From Halobacillus locisalis (lineage in GTDB: Bacteria > Bacillota > Bacilli > Bacillales > Halobacillaceae): 64,000 nucleotides of DNA. The notes beneath the pieces were generated by a model. The model made no database searches. It was given only the letters and a program-made list of their open reading frames with translations, and had not been told where the DNA came from. The DNA lies in assembly GCF_013694105.1 (NCBI RefSeq), contig NZ_JACEFG010000005.1, positions 1 through 64,000 on the forward strand, written 5' to 3'. A program made the translations under genes and the position numbers. Positions 1-8,727 of the stretch are shown here, in pieces; within the stretch, counting starts at the first letter, position 1; each line of letters begins with the position of its first letter.

Positions 1-2
1 CT

Positions 3-329
3 TTCCCTGAACAACCAATGGAGCAACAACCAATGGAACAACAACCAATGGAACAACAACCAATGGAACAGCAACCAATGGAGAAATCAACAGCAGCACC
101 AAACAAGTATAAATCGAAACCTAAGTCTTCTAAGAAAAAGGATAATAGAACATATGAGGTAGATTTTGATCCTAGTGAACTATCTTCATTTGAGGAATTT
201 GAAAGCAGTGCTGAACGAATCGAGGGTGGAACCAACGGTAGTCCTGATTTTCCAAGCATGGATGAGAGCGAACTATTTTCTATAGAAGAAATGAAAGCAC
301 AAGAAGACAGTAAGACCTCAAACGAATAA
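3..329 (+). CDS. C-terminal part of an unknown protein, 5' end outside the window
   Basis: The frame is open to the left edge (residues FPEQP precede the first ATG at 18), so this is probably the tail of a longer gene. It starts with five near-identical QPMEQ pentapeptides, continues with a basic stretch (KYKSKPKSSKKKD) and ends in an acidic, low-complexity tail. No catalytic motif is visible. It stops 15 bases before the VirB8-like gene, in the same direction, so it is probably in the same transfer operon; a tail of a transfer protein is possible but unproven. Confidence 0.6.
   Translation, partial: FPEQPMEQQPMEQQPMEQQPMEQQPMEKSTAAPNKYKSKPKSSKKKDNRTYEVDFDPSELSSFEEFESSAERIEGGTNGSPDFPSMDESELFSIEEMKAQEDSKTSNE
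12..86 (+). repeat. 15-bp in-frame tandem repeat, about five copies
   Basis: The unit CAACCAATGGAACAA repeats with one or two substitutions per copy and encodes QPMEQ. It keeps the reading frame, so slippage would only change the length of this linker. Confidence 0.8.
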
Positions 330-344
330 ATGGAGGGGTAAGAA

Positions 345-1019
345 TTGTTTTTGAATATGAGTAGGCGATCATTCAGGTGGTTCATGATTGGTCTGGGCTT
401 TATTATTGTTGTTCTCTTTACCTTCGCTTATATACGTGGGACCGAATTAAAGGCTCAAAATGAAGAGAAAAATGATGAAGAACAATCTATTAGTCTATCA
501 GACATAAAGGGAGATCCTGAGAAATCTAATAGTGATGAAACAGTAATGATGGATGATATTGCAGAAGAAGCAGATATTTACGGTAATGAGCCGTTAAGTG
601 AAGATGACGAGTTGGACGTAAATAAGTTAGAAGACTTCTTTTCTCAAGAACAAATAACAAAAGCTACAGAGGTTGCCGAAAGCTTTGTCGAGGCCTTTTA
701 CCCTTATAACGGAGACAGACCTGCTCAACATATTGAGCAGGCGTCTCATTTGATGAGTGAAGGTTTATATGAGGAAAGAATACAAAGCCTTCCAAGACCC
801 ACAGTAGATGTATTTAAAAAGGAACTGGTATCAATATCGAGTTACGAACCTTACGATCCTAATGATAAAACAATGAATCTGAGTGTAAGAGCCAAAGGTA
901 AAGTTTTTAACGCTGATGGTGAGTTAACTAATGAGGAGCTAGTTGAGTACGATTTGATTCTTACAAAGAAAATGGATTCCTTTGTAGTAAAGAGTTATGG
1001 CTTTGTTTCTTTAAATTAG
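345..1019 (+). CDS. VirB8/TcpC-like membrane protein of a transfer apparatus
   Basis: It has a short cytoplasmic N-terminus, one transmembrane segment (about residues 12-30, FMIGLGFIIVVLFTFAYI), an acidic linker and a C-terminal globular domain (about 105-224). The N-in, single-TM, NTF2-like layout is that of Gram-positive VirB8/TcpC conjugation proteins. The start is TTG, chosen because GGAGGGG at 332-338 is well spaced. It lies between the preceding partial gene and a VirB1-like hydrolase, which fits a mating-channel operon. The assignment rests on layout and context, not on a catalytic motif. Confidence 0.5.
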   Translation: MFLNMSRRSFRWFMIGLGFIIVVLFTFAYIRGTELKAQNEEKNDEEQSISLSDIKGDPEKSNSDETVMMDDIAEEADIYGNEPLSEDDELDVNKLEDFFSQEQITKATEVAESFVEAFYPYNGDRPAQHIEQASHLMSEGLYEERIQSLPRPTVDVFKKELVSISSYEPYDPNDKTMNLSVRAKGKVFNADGELTNEELVEYDLILTKKMDSFVVKSYGFVSLN

Positions 1020-1074
1020 ATGGCAGTCATATGTAAGTGGGAAGTTCAGATTATGAATTAAGGGAGTGAGGCGA

Positions 1075-2157
1075 TTGAAGAAGTTAGGCTGTTTGGTTAC
1101 AGGCGGTTTACTTATGACTCCCTTGCTCGGATTATTGTTTTTGGTAGGAATCGTATTCTTTTTTGTAACGGTACTTGGAGAAACTGATGAACAACCTACA
1201 AATTTAGCTATGTTGGATATACCACCTGAGTTTATACCTATATATCAAGAAGCAGGGGAAGAGTTCGATATAGACTGGTTGCTACTTCCAGCCATTCATA
1301 AAAAAGAAACCATTTTCTCAACATTAGAGAAACCTTCGCCTGTAGGGGCAATCGGACATATGCAATTTATGAAATGTACGTGGGTTGGTTGGAGTCACCC
1401 TAAGTGTGCAGGAAGTTTGTTAGGTGATGCAGCTATGACTCCATCCGAATATCATAGCTTATACAATATCAGTCAATATGGCGGTTACGGTATTGATGGT
1501 GACGGAGATGGAAAAGCAGATCCTCATAATATAGATGATGCCATATTCTCAGCGGCGAACTATCTATCAGCTAGCATGAGAGGTAGCAGTGAAGAGGAGC
1601 GTCTTAGAACGGCTATAAAGGCTTATAACCGTGCAGATTGGTATGTAGATGATGTTATGGCTTACTACGCAAGTTATAAAAATGGTTTTAATGAAAATAT
1701 GGTAGTGGAGATGGATGGAGATACAGCTTGGATGGTCCCTCATACTAAAAATGCTACATCTGCATTTAACCCTAATCGCATTCACCCTATATATAAAGAT
1801 GTGAGGCCACATAACGGTATTGATTTTGCAAGTGGAGGTCAGAATTTAGGACAACCGTTACTGGCTTTCAGGTCTGGTACTATAGTTGCTTCAAAGGAAT
1901 CTAGTGGCTGGGGTAATTATGTCGTGATTGACCATGAAGATGGGATGAGAACTCTTTATGCTCACATGAACAGAAGAGGTGTTGAAGTTGGAGACGAGGT
2001 TGAGGCTGGACAGTTTATTGGTGAACTAGGAAGTACAGGTAGTTCAACCAATCCTCATCTACATTTTGAAATCTACGTTAACGGAAGTCCTGTTAATCCG
2101 TATCCATATATTAAGAGCTTTGAACCTACTGGGGTTTCGAACTGGTATCCTTATTAA
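1075..2157 (+). CDS. Bifunctional lytic transglycosylase / M23 endopeptidase
   Basis: This is a peptidoglycan hydrolase expected to open the cell wall for a transfer channel (VirB1-like role). An N-terminal membrane anchor (about 10-35) is followed by an SLT-type domain with the catalytic Glu in HKKET and the GAIGHMQF motif. A C-terminal M23 LytM domain carries HNGIDFA and HLHFE zinc and catalytic motifs. The TTG at 1075 is preferred because GGGAG (1062-1066) is 8 bases upstream; the GTG at 1066 would overlap that site. SLT plus M23 fusions are typical of Gram-positive conjugative elements. Confidence 0.85.
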   Translation: MKKLGCLVTGGLLMTPLLGLLFLVGIVFFFVTVLGETDEQPTNLAMLDIPPEFIPIYQEAGEEFDIDWLLLPAIHKKETIFSTLEKPSPVGAIGHMQFMKCTWVGWSHPKCAGSLLGDAAMTPSEYHSLYNISQYGGYGIDGDGDGKADPHNIDDAIFSAANYLSASMRGSSEEERLRTAIKAYNRADWYVDDVMAYYASYKNGFNENMVVEMDGDTAWMVPHTKNATSAFNPNRIHPIYKDVRPHNGIDFASGGQNLGQPLLAFRSGTIVASKESSGWGNYVVIDHEDGMRTLYAHMNRRGVEVGDEVEAGQFIGELGSTGSSTNPHLHFEIYVNGSPVNPYPYIKSFEPTGVSNWYPY

Positions 2158-2167
2158 AATCACGAAG

Positions 2168-2400
2168 TGTAAACACACTTGAACGTTGATATATCAAATG
2201 ATTTAGATAGATTTTGGTTGAGATGTAAACATTACATGTAAACACTAAAAAATGTTGTTGTATCAGCGTTCAAACCTTCTAAGGTAGAAGAAATGTAAAC
2301 AGATAATCTATTTTACTTAAATAACACGCTCAAAATGTTTACAAATAAGCCTTAAATGGATTTGTAAAGTATTGATACATAAGGTTTTATTCATGTAAAC
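2168..2400. promoter_or_regulatory. Cluster of TGTAAAC sites upstream of the RusA-like gene
   Basis: TGTAAAC occurs at 2168, 2224, 2237, 2294 and 2394, with an inverted copy (GTTTACA) at 2338 and a near-copy TGTAAAG at 2363. An inverted pair, TTGAACGTTGATA (2180) and TATCAGCGTTCAA (2261), sits within the cluster. This fills the 258-base gap between 2157 and 2416. It could be a multi-site operator or an iteron-like replication or transfer site; the binding protein is unknown. Confidence 0.6.
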
Positions 2401-2415
2401 AAATAGGGGGACAAG

Positions 2416-2985
2416 ATGAAAACACAGAAAACATTCAAGTATAATGACGAAAATATACCTTACTATCATTTTGTTTATCAAGGGGATTTTTCACACGTCA
2501 TTCATAGAAAAAAGCGTATTCCAAGTCATGAAGATAGGATCAAGGTGAAAAATAGGACGGAATTAGCCTCTTTCTTAATAGATAAAACCATAGAACAGTT
2601 TGATTTTCCTAATTATCAAGGTGATTATCCTCATTTCAATGAGGCTGTAATCGTCATTATCCATTCTTTTACCGATTTATATACTAGAGACTTAGACAAT
2701 TTCTATTACAAGCCGATCATTGATGTAATAAAACATACAGGAATTATTAAAGACGACACCTGGGATAGCTGCTCATTAACTAACTTTGGTAAGAATGATA
2801 CTGAAAACAAGATACAGGCTTTCGTTATACCACATTCTTACTATCCGCATTTCTTTATTAATGAAGTAGAACCAGAGTTAAATAAGTTGTTTGAGAAGCA
2901 GACGAAAATTGAAACAAGGGCAATGCGGGAGGAGAAAATTCAAAAGGAAAAAACGGTCTGTAGCTTCTTTTTTGATGAAGAGTAG
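2416..2985 (+). CDS. RusA-like Holliday junction resolvase (putative)
   Basis: The segment around residues 94-115 (RDLDNFYYKPIIDVIKHTG followed by IIKDD) matches the RusA signature, in which acidic residues bind metal to cut four-way junctions. At 189 aa it is somewhat longer than typical RusA (about 120-140 aa), with an extra basic N-terminus and a charged C-terminus. It stands alone between a repeat-rich upstream region and hairpins, so it probably has its own promoter. RBS AGGGGGA precedes the ATG. A divergent RusA-fold protein of another role is possible. Confidence 0.55.
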   Translation: MKTQKTFKYNDENIPYYHFVYQGDFSHVIHRKKRIPSHEDRIKVKNRTELASFLIDKTIEQFDFPNYQGDYPHFNEAVIVIIHSFTDLYTRDLDNFYYKPIIDVIKHTGIIKDDTWDSCSLTNFGKNDTENKIQAFVIPHSYYPHFFINEVEPELNKLFEKQTKIETRAMREEKIQKEKTVCSFFFDEE

Positions 2986-2999
2986 CACCCTATATCCAC

Positions 3000-3036
3000 C
3001 CTTAAAATTATGATTTTCAAACAGAATAATTTTAAG
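3000..3036. terminator. AT-rich hairpin, likely terminator
   Basis: CTTAAAATTAT and ATAATTTTAAG form a perfect 11-bp inverted repeat with a 14-base loop, just after the RusA-like gene. The arms are almost the same as those of the hairpin at 8728-8766. Confidence 0.5.
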
Positions 3037-3089
3037 TCACTTATTAAGCCACTTATTAATCTTTGATTTATGCTTTGAACCGTTGATAA

Positions 3090-3123
3090 TAAAGGGTTTC
3101 ACGTGAAAACATAAAACCCTTTA
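3090..3123. terminator. Hairpin TAAAGGGTTT / AAACCCTTTA
   Basis: A perfect 10-bp inverted repeat with a 14-base loop in the 244-base gap between 2985 and 3230. It is followed by ACTTATTC rather than a clean T-run, so terminator function is uncertain. Confidence 0.4.
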
Positions 3124-3229
3124 CTTATTCTTATCTGACGATGAGTGTGGGCTAGGTTTACGAAAAACTGTTTTTTTGTAGTTCTATCCCGCACAGTCAT
3201 CACCATTTCTACTATCTGGAGGTAATATT

Positions 3230-4279
3230 ATGGAGACGCTTGTTGGGGAGTACAGAGAACAACTGAATGGCGTTAGATTATCGATCTTGCAAGACCTGGT
3301 GGAGTATCGAACAATGACCACTGAGCAAATAAGAAACAGGCACTTTGGGGGACGAGGAAACCACGTAAACAATGTGTTAGTTGAATTGCGTAAAAAGAAG
3401 TACCTCAAATCCACTTTGCTAGAGGGGAGCAGACAAGGTAGGAAAGGATACTCCTGTCACCGTATCACCGAGAAAGGCATTACGGCATTATTAGATAGCG
3501 GAATAGAAGTAACCAAATCTATGAATGACTTATATCTGAGGACAGCTCAACTTCGCTATGTGCTAATGGCTAACGATATTATGATGAATTTGAAACGAAA
3601 TGGGTGGCAGACGCAAGATAGTAGACAGACGAAGAACGAGTACAACTTGGATGCTCGAGACAACATATTAGGTAGACTAGAAGATCCCGATGGTAAGAGG
3701 TACGGGTTCTATGTACTGGAGACGAATTCAAATGTAAGGACCATTGGGAAAATCCAAAGTGAAATAAAGAAAAACTCCATGAAACTCCCCAATTACATCA
3801 TCTTTAGTAAAGGCCAAGCTTCATATGAAAAGTTTGTCCGGTTCGGAGAAGAAGTGCAGCTAGCGACAGGTAGTGATATTAAACTGATTTCATTGAAAAT
3901 GGGGATGAATATATTCACGGAGTTCCCAACTCAGAGGAAATGGGCAGAAGCACTTTCGGCAGTGTTCGGCTTTAGAATCATCTCTACTGAGGTTGGTGAA
4001 AATACGACCCACCAGTCCTTCCCGATCTTGATTGAATATAAGGGAGAAGAGATGTATTTAGCTGACATGACATTTAGTGATCTTTCGATGGCAAGTAAAA
4101 TCAATACTTACATGGATGCAGGCTATCGTTGGGAGAAGAAGCGCCTGTTCATCACGTATATGTTGGCAGACTCATTCGATATGCTCTCTGCCGAATCTCA
4201 GTCCTATCACCACAGTCAGGATATTACGCAAGAGGATTATGCTAGAATGGTTTCTTACTCAAACAAGGAGGATGGATAA
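3230..4279 (+). CDS. Replication-relaxation family winged-helix protein
   Basis: The N-terminus (about 15-95) has the winged-helix pattern of the Replic_Relax family: ILQDLVEYRTMTTEQIRNRHF, variable loop, then a recognition helix and wing ending GYSCHRITEKGITALL. A mixed alpha/beta domain of unknown fold follows. Such proteins are common on Bacillota plasmids and conjugative elements and are thought to act in plasmid replication or mobilisation. The ATG is preceded by GGAGG at 3219. The 248-aa protein at 12332 shows a similar N-terminal layout, so the plasmid may carry two relatives. Confidence 0.7.
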   Translation: METLVGEYREQLNGVRLSILQDLVEYRTMTTEQIRNRHFGGRGNHVNNVLVELRKKKYLKSTLLEGSRQGRKGYSCHRITEKGITALLDSGIEVTKSMNDLYLRTAQLRYVLMANDIMMNLKRNGWQTQDSRQTKNEYNLDARDNILGRLEDPDGKRYGFYVLETNSNVRTIGKIQSEIKKNSMKLPNYIIFSKGQASYEKFVRFGEEVQLATGSDIKLISLKMGMNIFTEFPTQRKWAEALSAVFGFRIISTEVGENTTHQSFPILIEYKGEEMYLADMTFSDLSMASKINTYMDAGYRWEKKRLFITYMLADSFDMLSAESQSYHHSQDITQEDYARMVSYSNKEDG

Positions 4280-4281
4280 AA

Positions 4282-4467
4282 ATGATTGATGCTCGAACAG
4301 AAAAAGGGAAGCTACAGCTCATATTAGAATTAATCGACAGAGAAGATTTAAGGCATCAACTTGATCAGGAGCTAACGGATGCCCAACATGAAGAACTTCT
4401 TGCTAAAATTGCTAACTCAATAGCCGAAGAAACAGAACAGTTCAAGTTACGAAGTGTCGCTCACTAG
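4282..4467 (+). CDS. Small unknown protein, 61 aa
   Basis: An acidic, helical small protein (ARTEKGKLQLILELIDREDL...) with no known motif. It begins 3 bases after the replication-relaxation gene, whose last codons include an AAGGAGG site, so the two are probably translationally coupled. It may be an accessory subunit, but nothing in the sequence shows a function. Confidence 0.55.
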   Translation: MIDARTEKGKLQLILELIDREDLRHQLDQELTDAQHEELLAKIANSIAEETEQFKLRSVAH

Positions 4468-4500
4468 ATAAAATGAAAGCACTTTTGAAAAGGAGAGGTA

Positions 4501-4998
4501 ATGATGTTTAAAGAGTGGAGATTAGATGACTGGATGATAGCAGCAGTCACATTTTTATCAGCTTTATTCTTCGTGACGATTTATGCAGATTGGTTTTATC
4601 CCCCTGTACAAGTTGTTCTTACGATTTTCGCTTTAAGTGGAATCATGTATGGGATAGTCCAATACCAAAAGGGCGGTAACAAAAAGGAGTTGATCCTCCT
4701 CTCTAATACGTTGGCCCAGGCGATGGTTTGGGTTTCGACCTACTCATACCATTATTGGGAGTGGGAATCGATTATTACAAATCGCGGTATGTCATTAGTA
4801 GTATTAACAACGCTTATTCCTTTAGCTGTGTATATAGTGGTGGGATATGTGCGTCTTAAGGTTAATTACAAGAGTGTACGAGGCAATCAGCGTCACTCGC
4901 AGCAGTGGAAAGTAACAAAGGGCGAGAAGAAGAAGTTAGAAAACTCAAAGGATATCTTTGTAGAACTTGGTGAGTTTTACGAAAAGCCAGAGGCATAA
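4501..4998 (+). CDS. Small integral membrane protein, about four TM segments
   Basis: The 165-aa protein has hydrophobic segments near residues 12-28, 34-51, 63-80 and 93-115, then a basic cytoplasmic tail (KVTKGEKKKLEN). No family was recognised. It follows the 61-aa gene with the site AAGGAGAGG before the ATG and is the last gene before a strong terminator, so 3230-4998 is probably one operon. Confidence 0.6.
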   Translation: MMFKEWRLDDWMIAAVTFLSALFFVTIYADWFYPPVQVVLTIFALSGIMYGIVQYQKGGNKKELILLSNTLAQAMVWVSTYSYHYWEWESIITNRGMSLVVLTTLIPLAVYIVVGYVRLKVNYKSVRGNQRHSQQWKVTKGEKKKLENSKDIFVELGEFYEKPEA

Positions 4999-5022
4999 AC
5001 GATTATACTTATGCCTCTTTTT
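4989..5022 (+). terminator. Intrinsic terminator
   Basis: AGAGGCATAA and TTATGCCTCT form a perfect 10-bp stem with a 10-base loop, followed by TTTTTG. The left arm overlaps the end of the membrane protein gene. Confidence 0.85.
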
Positions 5023-5143
5023 GTTTGAAAGTGCTTTTGAATTTTTTTATGTTGATCACAATTAGAAATTAAAACCAGTTTTTAAGTGAAAAATTTATCT
5101 ATATTCGATAAAATAGAGTAAAAATTAATAGGGGAGAGCTTTT

Positions 5144-6220
5144 GTGCAGATTACTTTGTTAGTAGGAAATGGGTTTGATATTCAGGCGGGATTACACACA
5201 CGATATGCGGATTTCTACAAGTACTTAAAGTCCAAGGCGAAAAATGATGAACAATTAAAACGAAATGTAATCTATTTAGACATCGACGGTAACGAAGATA
5301 AATGGTCTGATTTTGAATTGGCTCTAATGGGGTTAACTCATGAGTGCGGTGATGGTCTAGAATCAAGGTTTACACATACTAAATTAGCTCAAGACAAACA
5401 TGAGATTCAGAAGTATTTAGCAGAGTACCTTAACAAGGTGAATGCAGAATTCGATGTCGATGCAAACAGTAAAGAAATTATTGGTGAGTTCAAAAGAAGC
5501 ATTTCCCGATTGCTAAATACTCTACCAATACAAAGGCAAGAAGAACTAACAGCTAAAGTTCCATTGACTGGTAATACTAATGAATTGCAACTAAATGTAA
5601 TTGATTTTAATTATACATCTCTGTTCGAGAGCTCGTATGATTTGTTAGGTAATTCTCTACTGGAACGTATCGGATACTACGGTCAGAATAGTCAAAGAGA
5701 TTTACCTGTGAAACGTAATGGCTACACGAAAATCCACGGCAACACCGTTTCAAACATGAATTTAGGTGGACATAAATCTCAGATATCTGAATCATTTGCC
5801 GACAGTGACTACTATTTCTTCTTTGATAAAGAGTCTTTAGAGCTATCAAACGGAACTAACAAATACAAAGATGCATCTAATTATATTAGGAGTTCAAACC
5901 TATACATTATCTTAGGAATGTCGCTTGGGGAAACGGATAGAGCATGGTGGGAAAAAATAGCTAAAGCTATGGGAGCTGAGAATAAAGCACTCATTATATA
6001 TGAATACGACCCAAATGAGTCTATAAATGACAGTCCGTTCTTACGTAATCCTAGCATACAAAGAGTAAAAGACCGGTTCATGAGTTTCACTGAGAATCTG
6101 AATAGCAAACAACAAAAATCTGTCAGAGATAGGGTTTTTGTGCAATTCAACAGTAAGCTCTTCAATCTAAGTGAGTTGAATGTTGATCGGACTGATTATT
6201 CATCTATCGTGAATAATTAA
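5144..6220 (+). CDS. abiH: AbiH family abortive-infection (phage defence) protein
   Basis: The N-terminus reads LLVGNGFDIQAGLHTRYADFY, the nucleotide-binding-like signature of AbiH proteins, followed by HGN and GLGH-like elements (KIHGNTVS at about 200, IILGMSLGETD at about 260). AbiH proteins abort phage growth in lactococci by an unknown mechanism. The GTG at 5144 is chosen from GGGGAGAG 6-13 bases upstream. It is monocistronic between two terminators, the usual layout of a cargo defence gene. Confidence 0.8.
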   Translation: MQITLLVGNGFDIQAGLHTRYADFYKYLKSKAKNDEQLKRNVIYLDIDGNEDKWSDFELALMGLTHECGDGLESRFTHTKLAQDKHEIQKYLAEYLNKVNAEFDVDANSKEIIGEFKRSISRLLNTLPIQRQEELTAKVPLTGNTNELQLNVIDFNYTSLFESSYDLLGNSLLERIGYYGQNSQRDLPVKRNGYTKIHGNTVSNMNLGGHKSQISESFADSDYYFFFDKESLELSNGTNKYKDASNYIRSSNLYIILGMSLGETDRAWWEKIAKAMGAENKALIIYEYDPNESINDSPFLRNPSIQRVKDRFMSFTENLNSKQQKSVRDRVFVQFNSKLFNLSELNVDRTDYSSIVNN

Positions 6221-6222
6221 AT

Positions 6223-6256
6223 AAAAACGACCAGTGGAGTCCTGGTCGTTTTTTTA
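6223..6256 (+). terminator. Intrinsic terminator after abiH
   Basis: AAAAACGACCAG and CTGGTCGTTTTT form the stem, with loop TGGAGTC and a seven-T tract. Confidence 0.9.
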
Positions 6257-6270
6257 TTTGGTTCAGCCTA

Positions 6271-6492
6271 TTAGGTTCTCTTCATACTAATTTCTCCCGA
6301 TCTCATCAGTATGTACCCCTTCTTCTCTAATTGAATAAGGATTTCTTTCACGCTGTCCTCGTCCTTGTTCACTTTGTATGTTAGCGATTTAATGCACTGG
6401 TTTATTGGAGGTAATGACAGTCTACCGTAAAAACTCATATTAACTAGTATGCGGTGCACCTTCTTTTCAGCGTGAGTTAAGTTGCCTTCCAC
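6271..6492 (-). CDS. Small winged-helix-like protein, 73 aa
   Basis: The sequence HAEKKVHRILVNMSFYGRLS, then a predicted recognition-helix stretch and KGYILMRSGEISMKR, resembles a small winged-helix DNA-binding fold. No family was identified. It is transcribed leftward, toward the abiH terminator. Low confidence in function, moderate in coding. Confidence 0.45.
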   Translation of the reverse strand: MEGNLTHAEKKVHRILVNMSFYGRLSLPPINQCIKSLTYKVNKDEDSVKEILIQLEKKGYILMRSGEISMKRT

Positions 6493-6552
6493 CAGATCCC
6501 CCTCCTCAATCTTACCTAATTTTCGGTCTCAAAACTGAGATGCCTAACGGTA

Positions 6553-6735
6553 TTAGTATTTTGGTACTTCATATACTCTTCTTTTCAGTATTTCGTACGT
6601 CCCCCACGGATGATCGCAGTTGTGGCAGCCCCTACTTCTATATACATGATCGTCTTTTCTTCGAGTACGACTTATCTTATTTTCAATTGAATCACATACT
6701 GGGCATTTCATATTTAATTCCCGTTTGGTCAGCAA
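6553..6735 (-). CDS. Small zinc-ribbon protein resembling the NrdR N-terminus
   Basis: It has CPVCDS followed by CHNCDHPWGTYE, a CxxC...CxxC zinc ribbon with spacing and flanks like the N-terminal Zn-ribbon of NrdR (CPYC...CLSC...TTYE), but it lacks the ATP-cone domain. The TTG start at 6735 has GAGG upstream; an internal ATG at 6711 (MKCPVC) is an alternative. It may bind nucleic acid; the function is unknown. Confidence 0.55.
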   Translation of the reverse strand: MLTKRELNMKCPVCDSIENKISRTRRKDDHVYRSRGCHNCDHPWGTYEILKRRVYEVPKY

Positions 6736-7086
6736 TTATTCAACCTCTAATTTATTATGGAAAGATCGTTCCTTACATGCTATTCTAACTAAGAATACAG
6801 ACTATAAAAGTATTCGACAAGAGACAAAAGAGATGACGTATGAACGGGACTTCACTACTTTAGTGGAGTCCTTTCACTTGTCCAAGAGACTAATTTTTAA
6901 TAATGAAATTGATTTCAAAAACAATATTTTTAATGATATTAATATTGCTATGTATAGTAATTGTAATATAATTATCGTTATGTCTAATAAAAGGTTTTAC
7001 TTATTGAAATGACGGTGCTAAAATACGTTTTGAACAGTAAATTGTTAATTGGGTGTAGACTGATTACGATTAGGAGTGTGCATTTC
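6736..7086. other. Intergenic region with AT palindrome and a GAAC-N8-GTTA operator-like site
   Basis: About 350 bases without a convincing gene. It holds ACAATATTTTTAATG...ATATTAATATTGC (6921-6948), one of the scattered AT motifs, and GAACAGTAAATTGTTA at 7032-7047, a variant of the operator seen upstream of several transcription units. A frame open across 6832-7012 lacks a good RBS. Confidence 0.5.
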
Positions 7087-7350
7087 ATGGGTGAACCTGT
7101 AATGCTATCAGAAGTAAATGTCGAGTACATCGAAGCACTTAAACTAGAATATCCCATAGGTGTAGAGGTTCAACTCGTTAAAGCTGACTATAAGCGTTCT
7201 TCGTTAAAAACTGGTTTATTAGGTGAAGTGAAGTATGTTGATCAATTAGGCACTATATATGTTCTCTGGGGAAATGGTGAGATATCCGGTCTAATGTATG
7301 GGAAAGATGATTTCTTTGTTACAAATCAAACTGTGGCAGGTGTTAAATAA
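7087..7350 (+). CDS. DUF4314-like small protein
   Basis: Residues 15-75 (YPIGVEVQLVKADY, then TGLLGEVKYVDQLGTIYVLW and NGEISGLMYGKDDF) match the DUF4314 pattern, a small SH3-like beta-barrel common on plasmids and integrative elements. The biochemical function is unknown. The ATG at 7087 follows AGGAGTG (7072-7078). An operator-like palindrome lies at 7032-7047, so this small cluster (7087-7886) may belong to the same regulon. Confidence 0.6.
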   Translation: MGEPVMLSEVNVEYIEALKLEYPIGVEVQLVKADYKRSSLKTGLLGEVKYVDQLGTIYVLWGNGEISGLMYGKDDFFVTNQTVAGVK

Positions 7351-7351
7351 T

Positions 7352-7558
7352 ATGAATACAAACCAGGAATTGAATTACATCGGTGCAATCGTTTCAGACT
7401 ATCAGTTAGCAGAGAGTGAGATCATCAGCTTTGCTAAAAGAGAAGGTATGCAAAGTTTAGTTGATAAATGGAGAGAAGAGAAAATTACGCTCCAAAGGAA
7501 ACTTGATGTATCAGCAATGCTCAGGGATCTATTCAACAACATTAAAAGTGATAACTAA
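7352..7558 (+). CDS. Small unknown protein, 68 aa
   Basis: A helical, charged protein (MNTNQELNYIGAIVSDYQLA...) beginning 1 base after the DUF4314-like stop codon, with AGGTG upstream, so it is probably coupled to it. No motif was recognised. The AT motif region (7561-7592) follows immediately. Confidence 0.5.
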   Translation: MNTNQELNYIGAIVSDYQLAESEIISFAKREGMQSLVDKWREEKITLQRKLDVSAMLRDLFNNIKSDN

Positions 7559-7628
7559 ATTAATATTGTTTTTAAAATTGAAATTAATATTAATTAAGAT
7601 ATCGTTATGAATAGAAGGGTTGATATTG

Positions 7629-7886
7629 GTGTTAGACGGAAAAGGAATAAAATATCTGGTTGAAAGTTATACAAGCAGCAAAAAGTTAAGACTGTCTGTC
7701 CTCTTACTGAAAACGATGAAATCTAAAGGTGACACTGTGATTGAAGTAAGAACTTACGAGGGAAAGAATATGATTGAAGTCATCGCAGATCAGGAATGCG
7801 ATGAATTATTAGAAGGATACATTGGGAAGATCAAAGTCAAAGAAACGTGTAACATACTAAGGCTTTCAGAAGTTTACGGTATATAA
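7629..7886 (+). CDS. Small unknown protein, about 85 aa
   Basis: It shows a predicted mix of helices and strands with no family match that I recognise. GAAGGG (7614-7619) fits a start at TTG 7626 or GTG 7629; an earlier TTG at 7620 is too close to it. It ends just before a bidirectional terminator. Confidence 0.5.
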   Translation: MLDGKGIKYLVESYTSSKKLRLSVLLLKTMKSKGDTVIEVRTYEGKNMIEVIADQECDELLEGYIGKIKVKETCNILRLSEVYGI

Positions 7887-7888
7887 AG

Positions 7889-7931
7889 TAAAAACCCCTT
7901 ATTCTCATGATTGAGAGTAAGGGGTTTTTTA
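7889..7931. terminator. Bidirectional terminator between convergent genes
   Basis: AAAAACCCCTTA and TAAGGGGTTTTTT form a strong stem with A- and T-tracts on both sides, between the 7629 gene and the leftward XRE gene. Confidence 0.85.
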
Positions 7932-7941
7932 ATAGCAACAT

Positions 7942-8322
7942 TTAAATGTGTTTCTCCAATTCTTGTTCACTTTCTAGTTCATCAAAAAGAGAGGGAGACG
8001 TTTCCTCACTCTTTTTGATCACCTGCTTTTTTGATTGTAAATTAGGCATCCCTTCAACCCTAGAGAAAATAGGGTGGTCAAAAAACTCTTGAAGTGTGAT
8101 GTCACATCCATGTGCCACCTTGGATATTGTTAAGATATTTGGGTGACTGGAACGTCCTTTTAGAATTTCGTTCAACGTAGACTGGCGCACTTCGGATATA
8201 TGGGCCAGCTTATGAACGGATCTAATGTTGTTTATCTTCATAAGTTCTCTTATTCGATAAACCACAGCCTCTTTAAGACTTACAACTTCTTTCTTCTCAA
8301 TCTCTTCCATGCTATCAATCAT
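7942..8322 (-). CDS. XRE family transcriptional regulator
   Basis: A helix-turn-helix domain at about residues 14-70 (SLKEAVVYRIRELMKINN, HKLAHISEVRQSTLNEILKG, then ISKVAHGCDITLQEFFD) of the kind common in Bacillota. The C-terminal third is charged and of unknown role. The ATG at 8322 has GGAGA 9 bases upstream. It faces a second XRE gene (9047) across about 720 bases holding two operator-like palindromes. It is one of two candidates to bind the GAAC-N8-GTTC sites. Confidence 0.8.
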   Translation of the reverse strand: MIDSMEEIEKKEVVSLKEAVVYRIRELMKINNIRSVHKLAHISEVRQSTLNEILKGRSSHPNILTISKVAHGCDITLQEFFDHPIFSRVEGMPNLQSKKQVIKKSEETSPSLFDELESEQELEKHI

Positions 8323-8727
8323 AATTACCAGTCTCCTTCTTCTTCTCGCTTTAGAACAAGAAGATTAGTCAATTTTACTCTCCATAGTTCGTTTTAATAT
8401 TCAAAAAATAAATAAATAGTCACTTGCCTCTAAAAGAAAGTGATTTTGAAATGTGTTTTTAAATAAAAAAAGTGATGCTTTGTATGAACTAAGTTGTAAA
8501 GAATCACTTGAAAACACTCAGATATGGTTATAAACCGTATTGTATCAACAAGAAATGGTTTTGAATAGTCAGAATCCAATATTTTTTCCAAAATAAAGAA
8601 AAATTAAATGAACAGTAAAAAGCACATTTTTAATAATAGCATACCCGAATCTATATATCATAAACAAAAAAATACATGGAAAAAAAGTGGTTAGAAGGAT
8701 TGATATAACAGGATTTAGGGAGGGAAG

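Noticed and set aside
6725-7012. Rightward 95-aa frame
   Set aside because: It overlaps the zinc-ribbon gene on the other strand, has no good RBS, and contains the AT motif; treated as noncoding.
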